A stretch of DNA of 64,000 nucleotides from Fragum whitleyi. Taxonomy: Eukaryota > Mollusca > Bivalvia > Cardiida > Cardiidae. Where the stretch lies: contig OX411543.1 of the NCBI GenBank assembly GCA_948146395.1, positions 48,026,517 to 48,090,516 of the forward strand. The letters are read 5' to 3'. This document shows, one piece after another, positions 43,120 through 55,049 of the stretch. The notes below the pieces were generated by a model. The model made no database searches. It had not been told where the DNA came from and saw only the letters and a list, made by a program, of their open reading frames with translations. Made by a program: the position numbers and the translations under genes. Position 1 is the first letter of the stretch. Every line of letters starts with the position of its first letter.

Positions 43120-43255
43120 TTAAGAACATCTTGAGATTAACAAGATGAATGATTTTCGAATGGTTTTTGAATGAAATTGAATAAGTGTGTTGAGCGTTTT
43201 GAGTGAGGTTAAAGGGGTTAATCAAATATCGCTAATTTTGTTCAAGATGACGAAC
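43120..43255 (-). mobile_element. A-family MITE, right half
   Basis: CAGTTAAGAACATCTTGAGA, GAATGATTTTCGAATGGTTT and TCAAATATCGCTAATTTTGT follow the inverted A right half and stop inside the hairpin. Confidence 0.65.
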
Positions 43256-43291
43256 CAGACTCAGCCACCAAGTCAATAAAACCATGTAATA

Positions 43292-43425
43292 CAGAAAGCT
43301 ACATCGTGAAATTGACATTTAACTCAATCAAAACCAAATCAACCGCTCATTTAGCGCCCCATTTATTCATTCTCACTTGAACCACCAAAACAAACTCCAA
43401 AATCACTAAAAATAAAAACGATGTG
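43292..43425 (+). mobile_element. A-family MITE, left part
   Basis: ACAGAAAGCTACATCGTGAA, TCAATCAAAACCAAATCAAC and CACTAAAAATAAAAACGATG follow the A left end. Confidence 0.6.
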
Positions 43426-43513
43426 TTTTGTGTTTGTCAGTTTGACAAGAGATCGAGGAAATGGATGGATATCAGGTGAAGGGTTTAAGTGACCACAGGT
43501 CAATTTTGATAAA

Positions 43514-43645
43514 TGTGACCCGTCAGGCGAAAAGGGGCCATCTGGACACTCTGTGAAATAAATATTTGAAAAAGAGACTGGGCTCAGGAAAGATCGACCA
43601 AAGGTCGCGTTTCAAAAATTCTTTCACTGGAAGGTTGTTTGATCA
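43514..43645. mobile_element. C-family MITE, left half
   Basis: TGTGACCCGTCAGGCGAAAA, AAATAAATATTTGAAAAAGA and AAATTCTTTCACTGGAAGGT match the C left half. It runs into an A-like fragment at about 43646-43730. Confidence 0.65.
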
Positions 43646-44117
43646 TTCTAGATTGATTTCACTGATATAATTGAACGCATAATCGTTAAATATATCTAAT
43701 TTTGTTCATCACAAACCGATCATCGTATCTATATAGAGAGCGATTTTGATTTGTTTTATTGTGGATTGTGTGTCAATTAAAGGATATATTTTCACATCAC
43801 GCGGGGATGGGTAGAGCAAGACGTGTTCAAAATGTGTGCAAAGACTTATCATACAGCTACACAGCTCCTTAACTCACAAGAGGTGTAGATTCCCACTGTG
43901 TATAATGCGAAAAAGGTTTGTAAAGGCTAGAAAATTGTAGCAAGCATGTTCTTGTGCATGGATGGGTCCTTTTTTAAAACGATTTGTCAAAAACACTCTA
44001 ATAGCGTTTAAAATGATCAACATTTCATTCATATCGATCAAGCCATTGAACGATTTTATCTGCTGATGTGGATTATTAAGCGTCTGTTTTGTCCACGAAG
44101 ACACACAAACAGAAAAG

Positions 44118-44243
44118 TGTGACCCGTCACGCGAAAAGAGACCATCTGGTTAGTGCGAAAAGTATCGACCCTAGTCTGACTGCGCGGATTGTACAGACTG
44201 ACCAGGGTCGCCCTGATGGTCCCTTTTCGCGTGACGGGTCACA
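44118..44243. mobile_element. C-family MITE, compact 126-bp form
   Basis: TGTGACCCGTCACGCGAAAA is opposed by TTTTCGCGTGACGGGTCACA. Only the inner GACCCTAGTCTGACTGCG / CAGACTGACCAGGGTC palindrome lies between. Confidence 0.85.
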
Positions 44244-45096
44244 AGTAAGTTAGTTATTTGTAAGAAAGGTAACAAAATATTCCTAACTCCGTCTTATTGA
44301 ACGAAATCACTCCTTTTATTTCTTCAAAATTTCGCTCATTCGATTCTTTTACTTTTATGCCTAGTTCATGGAATAGTAAGGGTTATAAATTAAAACTTCG
44401 GCGAATGAAAGTTCTGTCTTCTCCGTGGTTCGAATCCCAAACTCGGCAGAAATTTTCAGGGATACATGCTATCCTACGCCAAACTAAAAGTGAACTGGTA
44501 AATAACAAAGAGATAAATTCGTGTGTAATGGTGCTTTACACTCGGCACGTTTATGAACAAATATTGTCTTTTTGAAGCTAGGGACTTCTGAACCTGGATC
44601 TTATTGCACCCGCTTCTTTAACTCTCATGGTCCATACCATATATGCCTAGAGCACGGAGGGACCGAAACCCTAAAAACACACAGAGAAAATTCTGCCATT
44701 GGGTTTTTAGATACAAATAAGTATACTCAAACCATGACTTAAGCACCTTTAGTTTTGAACTATTTATCTAGATAACAACACTCGGCTTCATTTTTTGACG
44801 TCATGATACCAATCCATTCGGAACATCACTCGACCATTTCCGTAAACTGCAACAGACCTCGGATGCATACAAGGCGGATGTGTATGTAACAAAATTGTGC
44901 ATTTTGTTAGGCAGAAACAGTTTAAGAAAAACTAGCGCGGAAACAACCGGCGCTATCTTACGATTTATATTTTTACAATACTTAACGATTGAAAAATCTT
45001 AATTTATGATAATGACGAATCATTCTCAAAAAATAAGATTTTTCAGTCGTTACTTAAGAATCTAAAGATATTTATATAAGGACACGATGGTTTCAC

Positions 45097-46417
45097 CATT
45101 CGGCAATCTTCAGTCGATCTCCGAAGACTCCGATCTATCCCTCTATACAGTCAATTTGTCTTTGAGAAAATCCTACATTTTCTTCACTCTTGATGATTAC
45201 TTAATGACACTTGTGGTACTTTTTCAAGCTTTACATTATATTTGCCACTCTATTCATATTCACATTTGCATAAAAGGTAGTCAAAAATTGAAATATTCAC
45301 ATAATTTGCATAATATGCTAGCTTCTTTGGGTTGGTCAGAGGAGCCATATAATCAGTGCAAACTTTCATCCATTTGAACTGGATTCTTATACCAGGGTTT
45401 GACACTTTCTTATTTTTTACACCAGCCTGTAGGACCTATTTGTCCTAAATCTTTTCGGTCCTACCAACAGTTCATCCACGAAATCCATATTTATTGTAGA
45501 ACATATGTGGTAAATCAATAGTCTTTAGAAGGGAAACAGTGTTGAAACAGTAGAATCTCCTTGTGACAAGCAAATTCTTCTTTTACCACATCATTTTCTT
45601 TTGAATGATGAAAATGTGTATGGGAAAGGAGCCACAATTTTAAGAGTATGGCATGGGAATAATATTGACCAATGGCTATGTACAGGCCTGGGCTTGGAGG
45701 ACCTGCAACATTACAGCATTCACCAGTTATCCTCGAAGAATTTCGGGTCCAAGGACTGGTGTCAGCCCCTGAATATTTTCATAAAATAAACTACCTAGAG
45801 ATGTTCTGTTGACAATAAGAAGATACGTTACACAAAAAATCAATGAATTTAGCCTAGAATGTCAACTTTCATTTAACGAAAAAATCATCTTGGGAGGAGG
45901 AGAATCTAACTGTTTCTAAGCCTTACAAATTTCAAATGGTTAACTTTTATTATGCTCTCACATGAAATTATCTCATATCAAATAACCACAGTTTGCCATA
46001 CAAATATAAAGCAGCTAAATCTACCTAGTTAATGCTCAAGACTCTAGGCTCCGTCAGATCAGCTGGTGTTCCCAATGCTCAAGACTTGAAACGGCCTCTG
46101 GGCTCGTCTGATCAGCTGGTGTTTTGCATCAATCTCATAATACATTATATGGTTTCAATCGGGTTATGGTAGTTATCGATCAATATAGTACAATTTACCA
46201 CGACGGAAGACTTATTTAACTTCTCAAAAATGATTTCTTTACGCTCTGAAAAGCGGGAAAAATATTCGAAGCGGCATTCAAAATGTCCGCCTCCAAATTT
46301 CAATGTCACCGCGCAATGATTTCGTTGTTTACATCCGAAAGTAGTTTCAATATGGAAACCTACGTAATACGGACGAGGTTAAATGTAGGTTACGGAATCG
46401 GACGAGTTGAGACAAAT
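45097..46417. mobile_element. Unidentified 1.3 kb insert with an 11-bp target duplication
   Basis: GATGGTTTCAC occurs at 45086-45096 and again at 46418-46428, where the uninterrupted sister copy has no such insert. The insert lacks inverted ends and has no poly-A. It contains a GATCAGCTGGTGTT duplication (46030-46125) and weak frames (45087-45377, 45601-45789) that I do not recognise. A retroposed sequence, or a Mutator-like element without inverted ends, would fit an 11-base duplication. Confidence 0.65.
46030..46125 (+). repeat. Tandem duplication of about 48 bp
   Basis: AATGCTCAAGACT...GTCAGATCAGCTGGTGTT is followed by AATGCTCAAGACT...GTCTGATCAGCTGGTGTT. Confidence 0.75.
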
Positions 46418-46740
46418 GATGGTTTCACGTCCCTAACTTAAGCGAGTAGCCTTATCGACGTCGAATGTTTTCAATCAAAGTTTCGAGGGCTAACGCCATT
46501 TTAACTGACGTCATCAAGTTTTTTCAGTGTTTTCCCTTAATTTTTTTTAAAATAGTCCGTCTATGTACATCCGAGGTTGATCGTGATATTGGCCAAGTGG
46601 TGTTTCGAATGGATACCAATCCGATGGAGAGTTAGAAAACGAGAAATAGTGTTTGATACCACCAAGAGTTCAAGGCCTTTGATGTTTCTGAGCACTTCAT
46701 CCAGTTCAGCTTTAAATTGTAAGCGCTTTGATTCATTATA

Positions 46741-47178
46741 CAGTTATGAACATCATGCAATAGACATTTTCCTTGATCAAAATCATTCGAAACCACTCAC
46801 TCAGCGTTCCAATCATTCAATTCAAACACTCACTCAAATCATTCAAACACGCTCCAAAAGCACTAAAAAATCAAACAATCAACAACTACATTCAAAATAA
46901 AAATGGGTAGATAAATCCACGATTTTACTGAGATAATTGAACTTTGTAAGCGCATGATAGGTAAGTGAAGACATGGTAAGCTATTTATAGAACCTGTATG
47001 TATATTTTATAAAAGGAAGGTATTAAATATCACTAATTTTGATCATCTCGAACAACATTTGCGACATTGTATTACCTCCCTTTAATTTCACAAAAAAACT
47101 CGCTCCACACACTCATTCAATACCATTCAATAATAATTCAATAATTATTCATCATGTCATTTTGACAAATATTGTTAA
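46741..47178 (+). mobile_element. A-family MITE, full length
   Basis: It begins CAGTTATGAACATCATGCAA and carries ACTCACTCAGCGTTCCAATC and the ATCACTAATTTTGATCATCT hairpin. It ends near CATTTTGACAAATATTGTTA; the right end is decayed. Confidence 0.7.
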
Positions 47179-47179
47179 T

Positions 47180-48210
47180 GGTATGATTGTCCATCGAATA
47201 TATTGAAAGGCTAGCCGAATATCTAAATTGTTGTAGATGGCTAATGTTAAGTCGATCCATCTCATTATCATTCTACTTTGGGACTGTTAAAATTGTGAGA
47301 AAGGATTTGATGCAGACACAATCTTAATTTGAAAAAATAGGGGGGAAATATCATATTAGAAGGAGGAAATTTGAGACTGACCTAATTTCAAGAATCTGTA
47401 GATGCATTGTGAATGCTTAATTGATGTGTTTTTTTCATGATTACCGAAATTTGGACAGTAAACATCGAGGGCAATGAGTAGATACAGACGCAAATTTTAA
47501 GTTGATAATATTTGAAAAAAAAAACAAAAAAACATTATACTTAAGGAAGGAAATATTTTGGACGATGAAGAGGTTGCTTGTCACAAGCAGTTTCTTCATA
47601 TTCCACAATATTTCCCGAAGTTTATTCCATCAGGGGAGATATTATAATGATGATTTTGACGGTTAGGTTAATTAAAAGGTTATAGTTAGCTCGCGATGGA
47701 ATGACCAACGTTAACATGACACCTGCGTCATCAAAAAGGGACCAGCGGGGTATCAACGAGTAACGGGTAATTGTAATTTGGACCAGCATATCTTGTTGGA
47801 TAAAATCGTTGTTTTCCCCCCGAAAATGTGGGTGTTGGATTGGGTGTCCTATTGTCGTCTGCAGACTAAACAAGGCTAATCATTCTGACAACAGACGGTG
47901 TTCTGTGTGGAGACATTAATAAAATATTTATAAACATTCGGCAAAGATGTATAGTCGAAGGGCGAAAGGATCCAACAGCGGGGCTCTTCATCCATTGTGG
48001 AATGACAAAAAACTGGGAAAACTCATTTGTCATAGGTGGTGACATTTCTACTTTTTGTAAAAAATATCTCGATAGATCTAGTATCCTTAAAAAAGCTCGG
48101 ATTATGAGAGTTGCCACCCAATTACTCGATTTCTAACGACAGTGTGTTTGTTTTTCGATTTGATGAGATACTGATTCAAGAGTAAAACACTTCTTTCTAT
48201 CGATGGCCTA
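47180..48210. other. Unassigned stretch upstream of otp
   Basis: No repeat family of this window is recognised, apart from a GGGGGGAAATATC...GGAAGGAAATATTTTGG repetition near 47340-47560. The minus-strand frames at 47622-47873 and 47866-48117 (83 codons each) show no motif and overlap each other by frame shift. Confidence 0.3.
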
Positions 48211-48212
48211 TA

Positions 48213-48645
48213 GTCAACAACATCGTAAAATTGACAAGGAGAATGATTTTGGATTGATTTTGGAATGAAATTAAATGAGTGCGTGGAGTAGGTTTGAGTG
48301 AATTTTATGGGAGGTAAACCAATATTGAACATTTTGTTCAGGATGAACAAAATTAGCGATATTCATTGCCTCTCTTTAATAAAATATGCATATAAATTCT
48401 CTAAATAGCTTCCTATTTCTTTAAGAACCTATAAGGCGCTTGCAATTCAAATTAATTCAGTAAAATTTCGATTTTTCTCTTACTATACAAATCTTCAATG
48501 TACCTGTTATCTTGTTTATTTAAAGTCATTTTGGAGCGTTTTTGAATGGTTTGAGTGAGTGTTTATAATGAATGGATTGAGCGCTGAGTGAGCGATTAAG
48601 AATGGTCTTGATTGAGGTGAATGTCAATTTCACGACGGTAACTAT
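48213..48645 (-). mobile_element. A-family MITE, full length, decayed ends
   Basis: AGTCAACAACATCGTAAAAT to GTCAATTTCACGACGGTAAC, with the complete reverse order and the central GGGAGGTAAAC hairpin. Confidence 0.75.
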
Positions 48646-48676
48646 ATGTATATTATCATGTACGTTAGCGAGAGAC

Positions 48677-48756
48677 TTTGTTTGTTTAAGTTTAACGACA
48701 CTTCAACAATATCACAGTTAAAGCTTGACGGCTGGTGAGCCCTCCTATGGTTTCTC
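48677..48756 (-). mobile_element. SINE2 3' fragment
   Basis: AAGTTTAACGACACTTCAAC, ATATCACAGTTAAAGCTTGA and CGGCTGGTGAGCCC match the SINE2 3' region, which is cut by the D element that follows. Confidence 0.5.
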
Positions 48757-48975
48757 GGGGCCCGTTTAACTAAACTTCTTACGAAAAAGTTAATCGTAAG
48801 TCAAAATCACAAATCGCACCTGGTGTTTTCATTCATTGATAGATTCTGCCTTTAGAAGACGATTCCAATGAGATAATACATGGCAGAATTCCATATTTAG
48901 TTACTACGATAGAAGCAACTTTAATTTTTGACTTACGCAAAAAATGATCGTAAGCTGTTAATGAAACAGGCCCCG
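48757..48975. mobile_element. D-family MITE
   Basis: GGGGCCCGTTTAACTAAACT is opposed by GTTAATGAAACAGGCCCC. The inner stem is partly deleted. Confidence 0.75.
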
Positions 48976-49399
48976 GGAATTTCAAATCAGTGTAACAACC
49001 ACATGTCATCTGCTGAATCACCAGACAGTTGCAAAGGAATCTACGATGAAACAACTGATACATGTTTACCCATCTGAACCAGGGCTCTGACTATGATTAA
49101 AGTGTTTTAGGCACGTGCCCTAAGACGCCATGCATGCTAATGCCAGGAACATTTTGTAACGTCGTTTTGTCATTTATATATCATGGAACGCAATTTTTCT
49201 GCAGCTCTTCAGGTTAAGTTTGCATATAGACAGTGCATTACGTAATAAATCAAAGTACTGTCAACACTGTAAATCGGACATCATTTAAAGGCTGGGATAG
49301 TGCAATAGTTCGCCAATCAAAAGGGCTCAAATTTGGACAATAAAAGTTGGTAAAATATTTGCCCAATTTGTGAGTTTTTTGTCTTAACACTCCATCTTT

Positions 49400-50140
49400 T
49401 CGAGGACATCGCCAGCTCATCCAACCTCGTGGTCCGATTTTGAAAGTTTGCTGATTCGATAGCCCTCTGCTAGTCTAAATTATTTCTTATCAGATTTTTT
49501 TACGTTGTTATAATGAGCACGCGCCAAGCTAAAAGCTTGTCTGTTAATATTATTCCTCTCTCTATAGAGTTTAAAAGCCTGTTTAGCAACAAAACATTTC
49601 TCATTAAACTATTTACAATTTTGATTACCAACATGTTTATATTTCAAGCATTGGGTTTTCCCCAAACACTATAAATGCATTTTCACTCAAGAAACACGTG
49701 AAATCGCCAACATCGCTATCTATATCTTTGGTTTCTGACCAATCGATTAAATCTAGCAGCACTCTATGATTATTCATGAGTTGTTCTAAAAATAGATCTC
49801 TCTTACTGCTATCCTATATCAGTTTATCGTATGTTTTTGTCGGTTTATTTGTTGTTGAATAATTTTTCTTCATACTCAAATTTGAATATACTGAAAATAG
49901 GATTGGAGCGTGATCAGAGTGCTCATTGAAATTAAATATTCAAAATTACAAAATTATTTCTATTTGTTAACACATAGTCAACAGTTCTCATTCCACCATG
50001 CGAACAAATAGTAAACTTCCCAGGCTCCCTGTCCGAGTGCAGACGACCATTGACCAATGACAAACAACTTAATTGACACATTTCGAGCAGACGATGTCCA
50101 TTTGCATCTACCACGTGGTCTGAATTTACGCGTGAGTTTT
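49400..50140 (-). pseudogene. LINE retrotransposon endonuclease remnant
   Basis: On the minus strand a conceptual reading gives NSDHVVDANGHRLLEMCQLS, ...LVNGRLHSDREPGKFT, ...GGMRTVDYVLTN and, after a small frame change near 49935, NEHSDHAPILFSVYSNLSMK. The order V(D/N)xNGxxLLxxC, NGR, (V/T)VDYVL, SDHxP is that of apurinic-type LINE endonucleases, where SDH holds the catalytic histidine. A stop (LI*DSS near 49815) and later stops show it is dead. The reverse transcriptase part is not visible downstream, so the copy is truncated or has decayed past recognition. Confidence 0.75.
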
Positions 50141-50639
50141 GACCGAGTGATAATCATAACAGAATTTGATTGGTTGTCAGTCCTACAACTGGTAAATGAC
50201 CGTTCGAGAAAAAAAAACAGAGCAGTAATATTGTAAGTGCTACAAATTTTATTATACAGTTAACCTATTGTACGTTTCAACTTCTTTACTCAACCGAAAA
50301 TCTTGTGATAAACACTGAAAATACTAACTGGTAATTACTAAAAGCGAAAATTACATCAAATTTTGTATTAGCCTCTTCTCTATTTGTCGAAAAGTAAATA
50401 AGATAAAAACAAAGTTTGTATATTGTGGCTGAAAAGGCCGTTTCTTCGGTGTTTGGAAACACATAATTTTGTTTGAACACATTGCTCAGAAGATAATGGT
50501 AAAAATGTAGTGGGTCAAACTGACTGGATTTCTGGAAAACGATATATATAATTCGGACTGCTTTACAGTTCGATTTAAAAACCTAAAGCTGCTAAAGAAA
50601 CCAATTTTCAGTATGAAGAATAATCATTAAGCGGCGTCT

Positions 50640-50715
50640 AATGTAACTAATGAGGCAGCAGCATCAGTAGCAACAGGAACAATAACGACAACAGCAGCAG
50701 CAACAACAACAACTT
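50640..50715 (+). repeat. Imperfect (CAA/CAG)n tract
   Basis: AGCAGCATCAGTAGCAAC through AACAGCAGCAGCAACAACAA. The reverse frame (Val/Ala-rich) is low complexity. Confidence 0.75.
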
Positions 50716-51112
50716 CAAAACACCCCGCCAGGTAATACCGTAAGACGTTTAAAAAGGTGATAGTAGGTGAAACCCGTGCCCGCAATAACAAGTTGTTATA
50801 TTTCCCGTTTTTTAAACGTTTTTTTTTTTTAGTTGTTGATGTGATTGTACAAAAAGATATCAAAAAAATGCAAAATGACTCTAATTTTTTTATGTTTACC
50901 TGGGTTTCATTTGGTGATAAAAACATTAAAATGATCGATTGGGCATGCTTTTAGAACCAACAACTTCATGACAGAATAATTTCCCCGAACAGAATGTAGA
51001 CTAAATTACAGACTCTAAGTGGAATTTTGCAAACAATAAGCGTTCACCAAGTATACGTTTATCATTTTGTGAAAAAGAATGATCGAGATATATAGGGAAC
51101 AACATGTAAGAG

Positions 51113-51222
51113 TCTAAAATCATCAATGTTATTGGGTCGAGGTTGGGAGAATTTATCATGACGAGGCTCTGCCGAATCATGATAATTTCTCACTACCGAG
51201 ACCAGATAACATTCAAATTTTA
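51113..51222 (+). mobile_element. E-family element, hairpin part only
   Basis: GGTCGAGGTTGGGAGAATTT, GACGAGGCTCTGCCGAATCA and ATAATTTCTCACTACCGAGA match the E hairpin loop. Confidence 0.6.
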
Positions 51223-51663
51223 AGATACTTATATGTTATTCTATTTAACATGCAACCTTTTTTGCGTTTACTTATAATAAACCAATAAAAATAAAAAATA
51301 ATATAAAAAAATCAGGTGATATAGGTAGATTTTGTGCCATGAGCCGTGAAATCAACTTTTTACCGTTAGATTCTCGTGCCATTTGTTCGAAATAGAGAAA
51401 CAGGTTAAAACAACGCATTAAGAAAGTTTAAAATTTACCTTTTAAACCAACGTTATTGCTTGTCTTAAAACGTAAGGATCACTCAAACATGCACTTTCAT
51501 AATTGCAGTGAAGGAATCAGCTGAAATTCCTACCATTGGCTTTTGAACTATACCCGATATACCTATGGTAATGGACTAAGCGCCTACGCCAAAGCTCAGT
51601 TTTGAAAATACACTTATAGTGTATGCAAATTGTTTCTAAAAATAGACAGGTTGATACCAAGTT

Positions 51664-51911
51664 ATGGGCCAACTTTTTTCGCCCTGTCGGGGCCCGTTGT
51701 TGTTGTTTTTTCAGCTTGAAATCCGCTCTGCATTCAGACTGAAAAAATGTTACAAATCGTTTTCAAATTATACCCCGCTTCACACACAAGTATACGGGTA
51801 AAGCGGGATATAACTTGAACCGGTTTGTCATCCTGAACGCAGGCCTGGATTCAAGCTGAGAAAACAACAACAACGGGCCCCTATAGGGAGAGAAATAAGT
51901 TGGCCCTAGGT
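51664..51911. mobile_element. H-family hairpin MITE
   Basis: GGGCCAACTTTTTTCGCCCT is opposed by AGAGAAATAAGTTGGCCC. Inside, GGGCCCGTTGTTGTTG / CAACAACAACGGGCCC and ACCCCGCTT / AAGCGGGAT pair in turn. Nearly the whole 248 bases fold back. Confidence 0.75.
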
Positions 51912-51944
51912 TATCACTGGAGAGGTCGCCTTCTTGTACTTTGT

Positions 51945-52235
51945 AGCGCGTCGGACTGTTAATGTAGAGTTCCCGGCTTCAATCCAAGAAGGCAGGCACT
52001 CATCCTTTCAGAATTTGTGTCTTTCACCAATGGGTTGTTAATCATAGATCTATGTGAGATAGCAGCTTGATGCTAGGAAACGATGTTATGGTAACGGATG
52101 AGAGAAATACCTGGAACAAATTGTTGGGTGCTCCGGCGGCCGTGGGCTGTCTGAAAAATTGTTGAAAGCGACGTTAAGCACCATTAGAATAAAAAAAATA
52201 ATAAATAATAAATACAATACAATGAAAAAAAAAAA
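51945..52235 (+). mobile_element. SINE2 with head and AATAA tail
   Basis: GTAGCGCGTCGGACTGTTAA, GGCTTCAATCC (box B, decayed), CTATGTGAGATAGCAGCTTG, GTTGGGTGCTCCGGCGGCCG and GTTGAAAGCGACGTTAAGCA, then an (AATAAATA)n and poly-A tail. Confidence 0.7.
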
Positions 52236-52286
52236 AAAGAACAACAATGTGCATTTTTGTTTTGATAATACAGTGTGTATTCCATA

Positions 52287-52453
52287 CTTAGGGTAGTGGA
52301 CCCGTAATAGTACCGCAGCATAATGGAACATATGATCTTTTACAATGTTAACCGAGGTTTCCTAATGAAAATAATTAGGAAACCTCGGTTAACACTGTTA
52401 AAGTTCATTACTTTTGAGACAATGTGAAGCTATTATGGGTCCACTACCTTAAA
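52287..52453. mobile_element. J-family hairpin MITE
   Basis: CTTAGGGTAGTGGACCCGTA is opposed by TATGGGTCCACTACCTTAAA. The stem AACCGAGGTTTCCTAATGAA / TTAGGAAACCTCGGTTAAC is nearly perfect. It is the sister of 26698-26863. Confidence 0.8.
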
Positions 52454-52748
52454 ATAGGTTTGTACATAACCCAAATCAGGATGACAAAAGAGCCCATCAG
52501 CTTTTGTCAATAAAATCATGAATGATTTGCAAAACCGAAGTTTCATACCAATGGCTGAAGTTTTATCTTGTTAGAAGATAAGACTCTTATTAGTTAAAAT
52601 ACAGGCCAATAGTGCTGTTTTAAACAAACTGACCGCTTTCAACATTTTTGGCACTACCGATAAGGCTATGGCTGCCTTATTACAGCGAACTGGATGCTTC
52701 CATCAATAGCTTCATTTTGATACATTATGTATAGTTCCGCAATTTAGA

Positions 52749-52814
52749 GTGAGTGATCAAAGGTCAATTTTTGTCTATACGGGTATAGACAAATTTGACC
52801 TTTGATCACTCGCT
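52749..52814. repeat. Near-perfect 66-bp palindrome
   Basis: GAGTGATCAAAGGTCAATTT and AAATTTGACCTTTGATCACT pair around GTCTATACGGGTATAGAC. A decayed relative (TATACATGTATAGACAAAAT, TTTTGATCACT) is near 6620-6660. Confidence 0.8.
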
Positions 52815-53213
52815 TAAGCTTGTGGATCTATAGTTGAGCACACTGCTTTTCTTGGAAAACAAAATGCCCCAAGTAGATCTAATATTTGGTCAAAAGCACT
52901 AAACATGACCTTAAGCATAAGATAGTACCTTGCGTATGACCGACCGGTCGCCAAGCCAAAAATTATTAGTACCATGTTTTCGTTTGATAGCTGGGGGTCT
53001 CGTGCGGGATGAAGGAAACGGAAGGTATTTGCCGACCGATGCTTAATCGGGTGATAGGTCACATTTTCCTATCATGCTTAAGTTAAGGGAAAAATATGCT
53101 GTCCAACGCAATGGCATTTAATAAGATGAAAAAAATCTAACCAGTATCATACCGAACAAACGATATTCCAGATATAGCAAGAAGTATGGACAAAGATCAT
53201 GTCTATACCACCA

Positions 53214-53456
53214 GGGGCATGATTTACTAAACAACTTACGATCATTTTTTGTGTAAGGCAAACATCTAAGAAGCTACTATAGTAGTAACGAAATACGGTA
53301 TTCTGCCATGCATCTTCTCATTGGAATCGTCTTCGTAAGACAATTCCAATGAGATACTTCAAAGCAGAATCAAACAAAGAATAAGCCCCCGGGTATGATT
53401 TTATGATTTTGACTTACGACAACTTTTTTCGTAAGATGTTTAATAAAACAGGCTCC
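53214..53456. mobile_element. D-family MITE
   Basis: GGGGCATGATTTACTAAACA is opposed by GATGTTTAATAAAACAGGCT. It has the inner stem CATTGGAATCGTCTTCGTAA / GACAATTCCAATGAG. Confidence 0.75.
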
Positions 53457-53459
53457 TGA

Positions 53460-54250
53460 TTTGTATTCTAAGGACCAAAGTGTTCTTGTTTGAAAATGAA
53501 AATCATGTAATATAGACGAAGAATGTGTGTTTTTGCCAGTCTGATCTATGTCAATACCTCCTACCAAAGTAGAAAAAATCAAGGTCCAGCATGACAAGGG
53601 TTGAATCAAATTATGGACAAGACTTTAAAACAGGGACATAATATTATAGCCAACTATCCGATTTACAGATCGGAGACAATCTTCGAAAAGCCACGAGGAA
53701 AACAGAGGCGAACAACTATTTTCAATTTACTGGCCTCCCAGCGCGTATTAATATGTGGAATGAATGCATCGTCAATATTTAATTCTTCTCATTATTTCTT
53801 CAGCGGGCATGGGGTAAAACCCGAGCAATCCGACTAATATCCGTTTTGGACGAAATAGTTCCTTTTGAAATCGAGCGTTACTGATGAGAAAACCCATTAC
53901 TAGACGACAAAAAAATAGAAAATTTCAAAAAAAAGTTTCAGACAAAAAATTCAAAAAGATGATATTCCATATTGTCCTATCTTTTTAATTGAAAGCACTA
54001 CTTGAATCGAACAAATGAATTTTCCGTTTTACTTCTTAAGTATAAATGACAACATCACCATTATTTAAAGCAATCATGGGGGAGAATTTAATAAAGAATT
54101 CAATTTGTTGTGGACATATTTAAAATATATGATCTGTCGCGCCAAAAAGATCATTATATGACCTTCGTAAATGAATTGTTCAAAAACAAATTACAACACT
54201 GAAGGTCAATCGGAGGCACTATTTTCAAAAAATATTTATACGAAGATATA
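53460..54250. other. Unassigned stretch
   Basis: A 78-codon frame at 53601-53837 has the phrase YFFSGHGVKPEQSD but no family that I can name. It may be an old coding fragment of a mobile element. A decayed C end (GATCTGTCGCGCCAAAAAGA) lies near 54131. Confidence 0.25.
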
Positions 54251-54692
54251 CAGTTAACAACATCGTAAAACTGACAAGGTGAATTATTTTGGAAAGAGTT
54301 AAAAATAAAATCGAACAAGTCGATTAAGTGAGTTATGAGTGAGATTAAAGGGAAGTAATCCAATATCGATATTTTTTATCATAATGAACAAAATTAGCGA
54401 TATTTATTACCCCCTTCAATAAAATATGCCTGCAAGTTCTATAATAAGCTTCCTATTTTTCAAGAACCGATTAGACGCTAATGCATTCAATAACGTCAGT
54501 GAAATCACGATTTTTTTCTCGCTATAACGATTTTGCACATGGTTGTAAATATCAATTTTTAATTATTAAATTATTTTGGAGCTCTTTTGAGCGGTTTAAG
54601 TAAGTGTTTGGGATGAATGAATGGAGCACTGAATGAGCGATTTAGAATGGTTTTGATAGAGATGAAAGTCAATCTCACGATGTAATTTACTG
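54251..54692 (-). mobile_element. A-family MITE, full length
   Basis: CAGTTAACAACATCGTAAAA to CACGATGTAATTTACTG, with TA on both sides (54249-54250 and 54693-54694). Confidence 0.85.
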
Positions 54693-54824
54693 TAAAAAAA
54701 ATCACGATTAATAAAATCAGCAAAGTATGAAATGTTTCAGCCCTAGTCCGCTTGCGAAATCTGCGTAATACATATTAAACGCTACCAACACGGTCCATTT
54801 TGTCTGACGTGATACATGTATTAA

Positions 54825-55044
54825 CCCTTTTCTGTTTAATCCCTGCTTTTTACGTGCCTGTGATTTTATGATTGAGAAAACATTGTGAAAAAAGAAGAAA
54901 TTGCTTCTGACAAGCAATTTCTTCTTTTTCCACACTATTTTCTACCCTACTGAATGGTTATTTTTCAAATTAAATTTACTTTAAATTTTCGTCTGCAAAA
55001 CATTTGAATTTGGACAGGTCCAAATTTTGTAAAACAGGAAAGGG
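54825..55044. mobile_element. P-family piggyBac-like MITE, copy 1
   Basis: CCCTTTTCTGTTTAATCCCT at one end and AAAACAGGAAAGGG at the other, with TTAA on both sides (54821-54824 and 55045-55048). A hairpin GAAGAAATTGCTTCTGACAA / GCAATTTCTTCTTTTTCCAC is central. TTAA duplications with CCC ends are the piggyBac hallmark. Confidence 0.8.
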
Positions 55045-55049
55045 TTAAG

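Larger units (their letters stand above)
44814..46612. mobile_element. I-family (hAT-like) element, 8-bp duplication, carrying a 1.3 kb insert
   Basis: The ends CCATTCGGAACATCACTCG and GTGTTTCGAATGG are inverted. ATACCAAT flanks it exactly (44806-44813 and 46613-46620). Excluding 45097-46417, it is colinear with the 447-base copy at 57790-58236, including the AAAAATCTTAATTT...AAATTAAGATTTTT-type hairpin and an ACTGACGTCATC motif. Confidence 0.85.

Noticed and set aside
50757..50954. 65-codon frame after the CAA/CAG tract
   Set aside because: Low-complexity T-rich DNA with no similarity to a known family.
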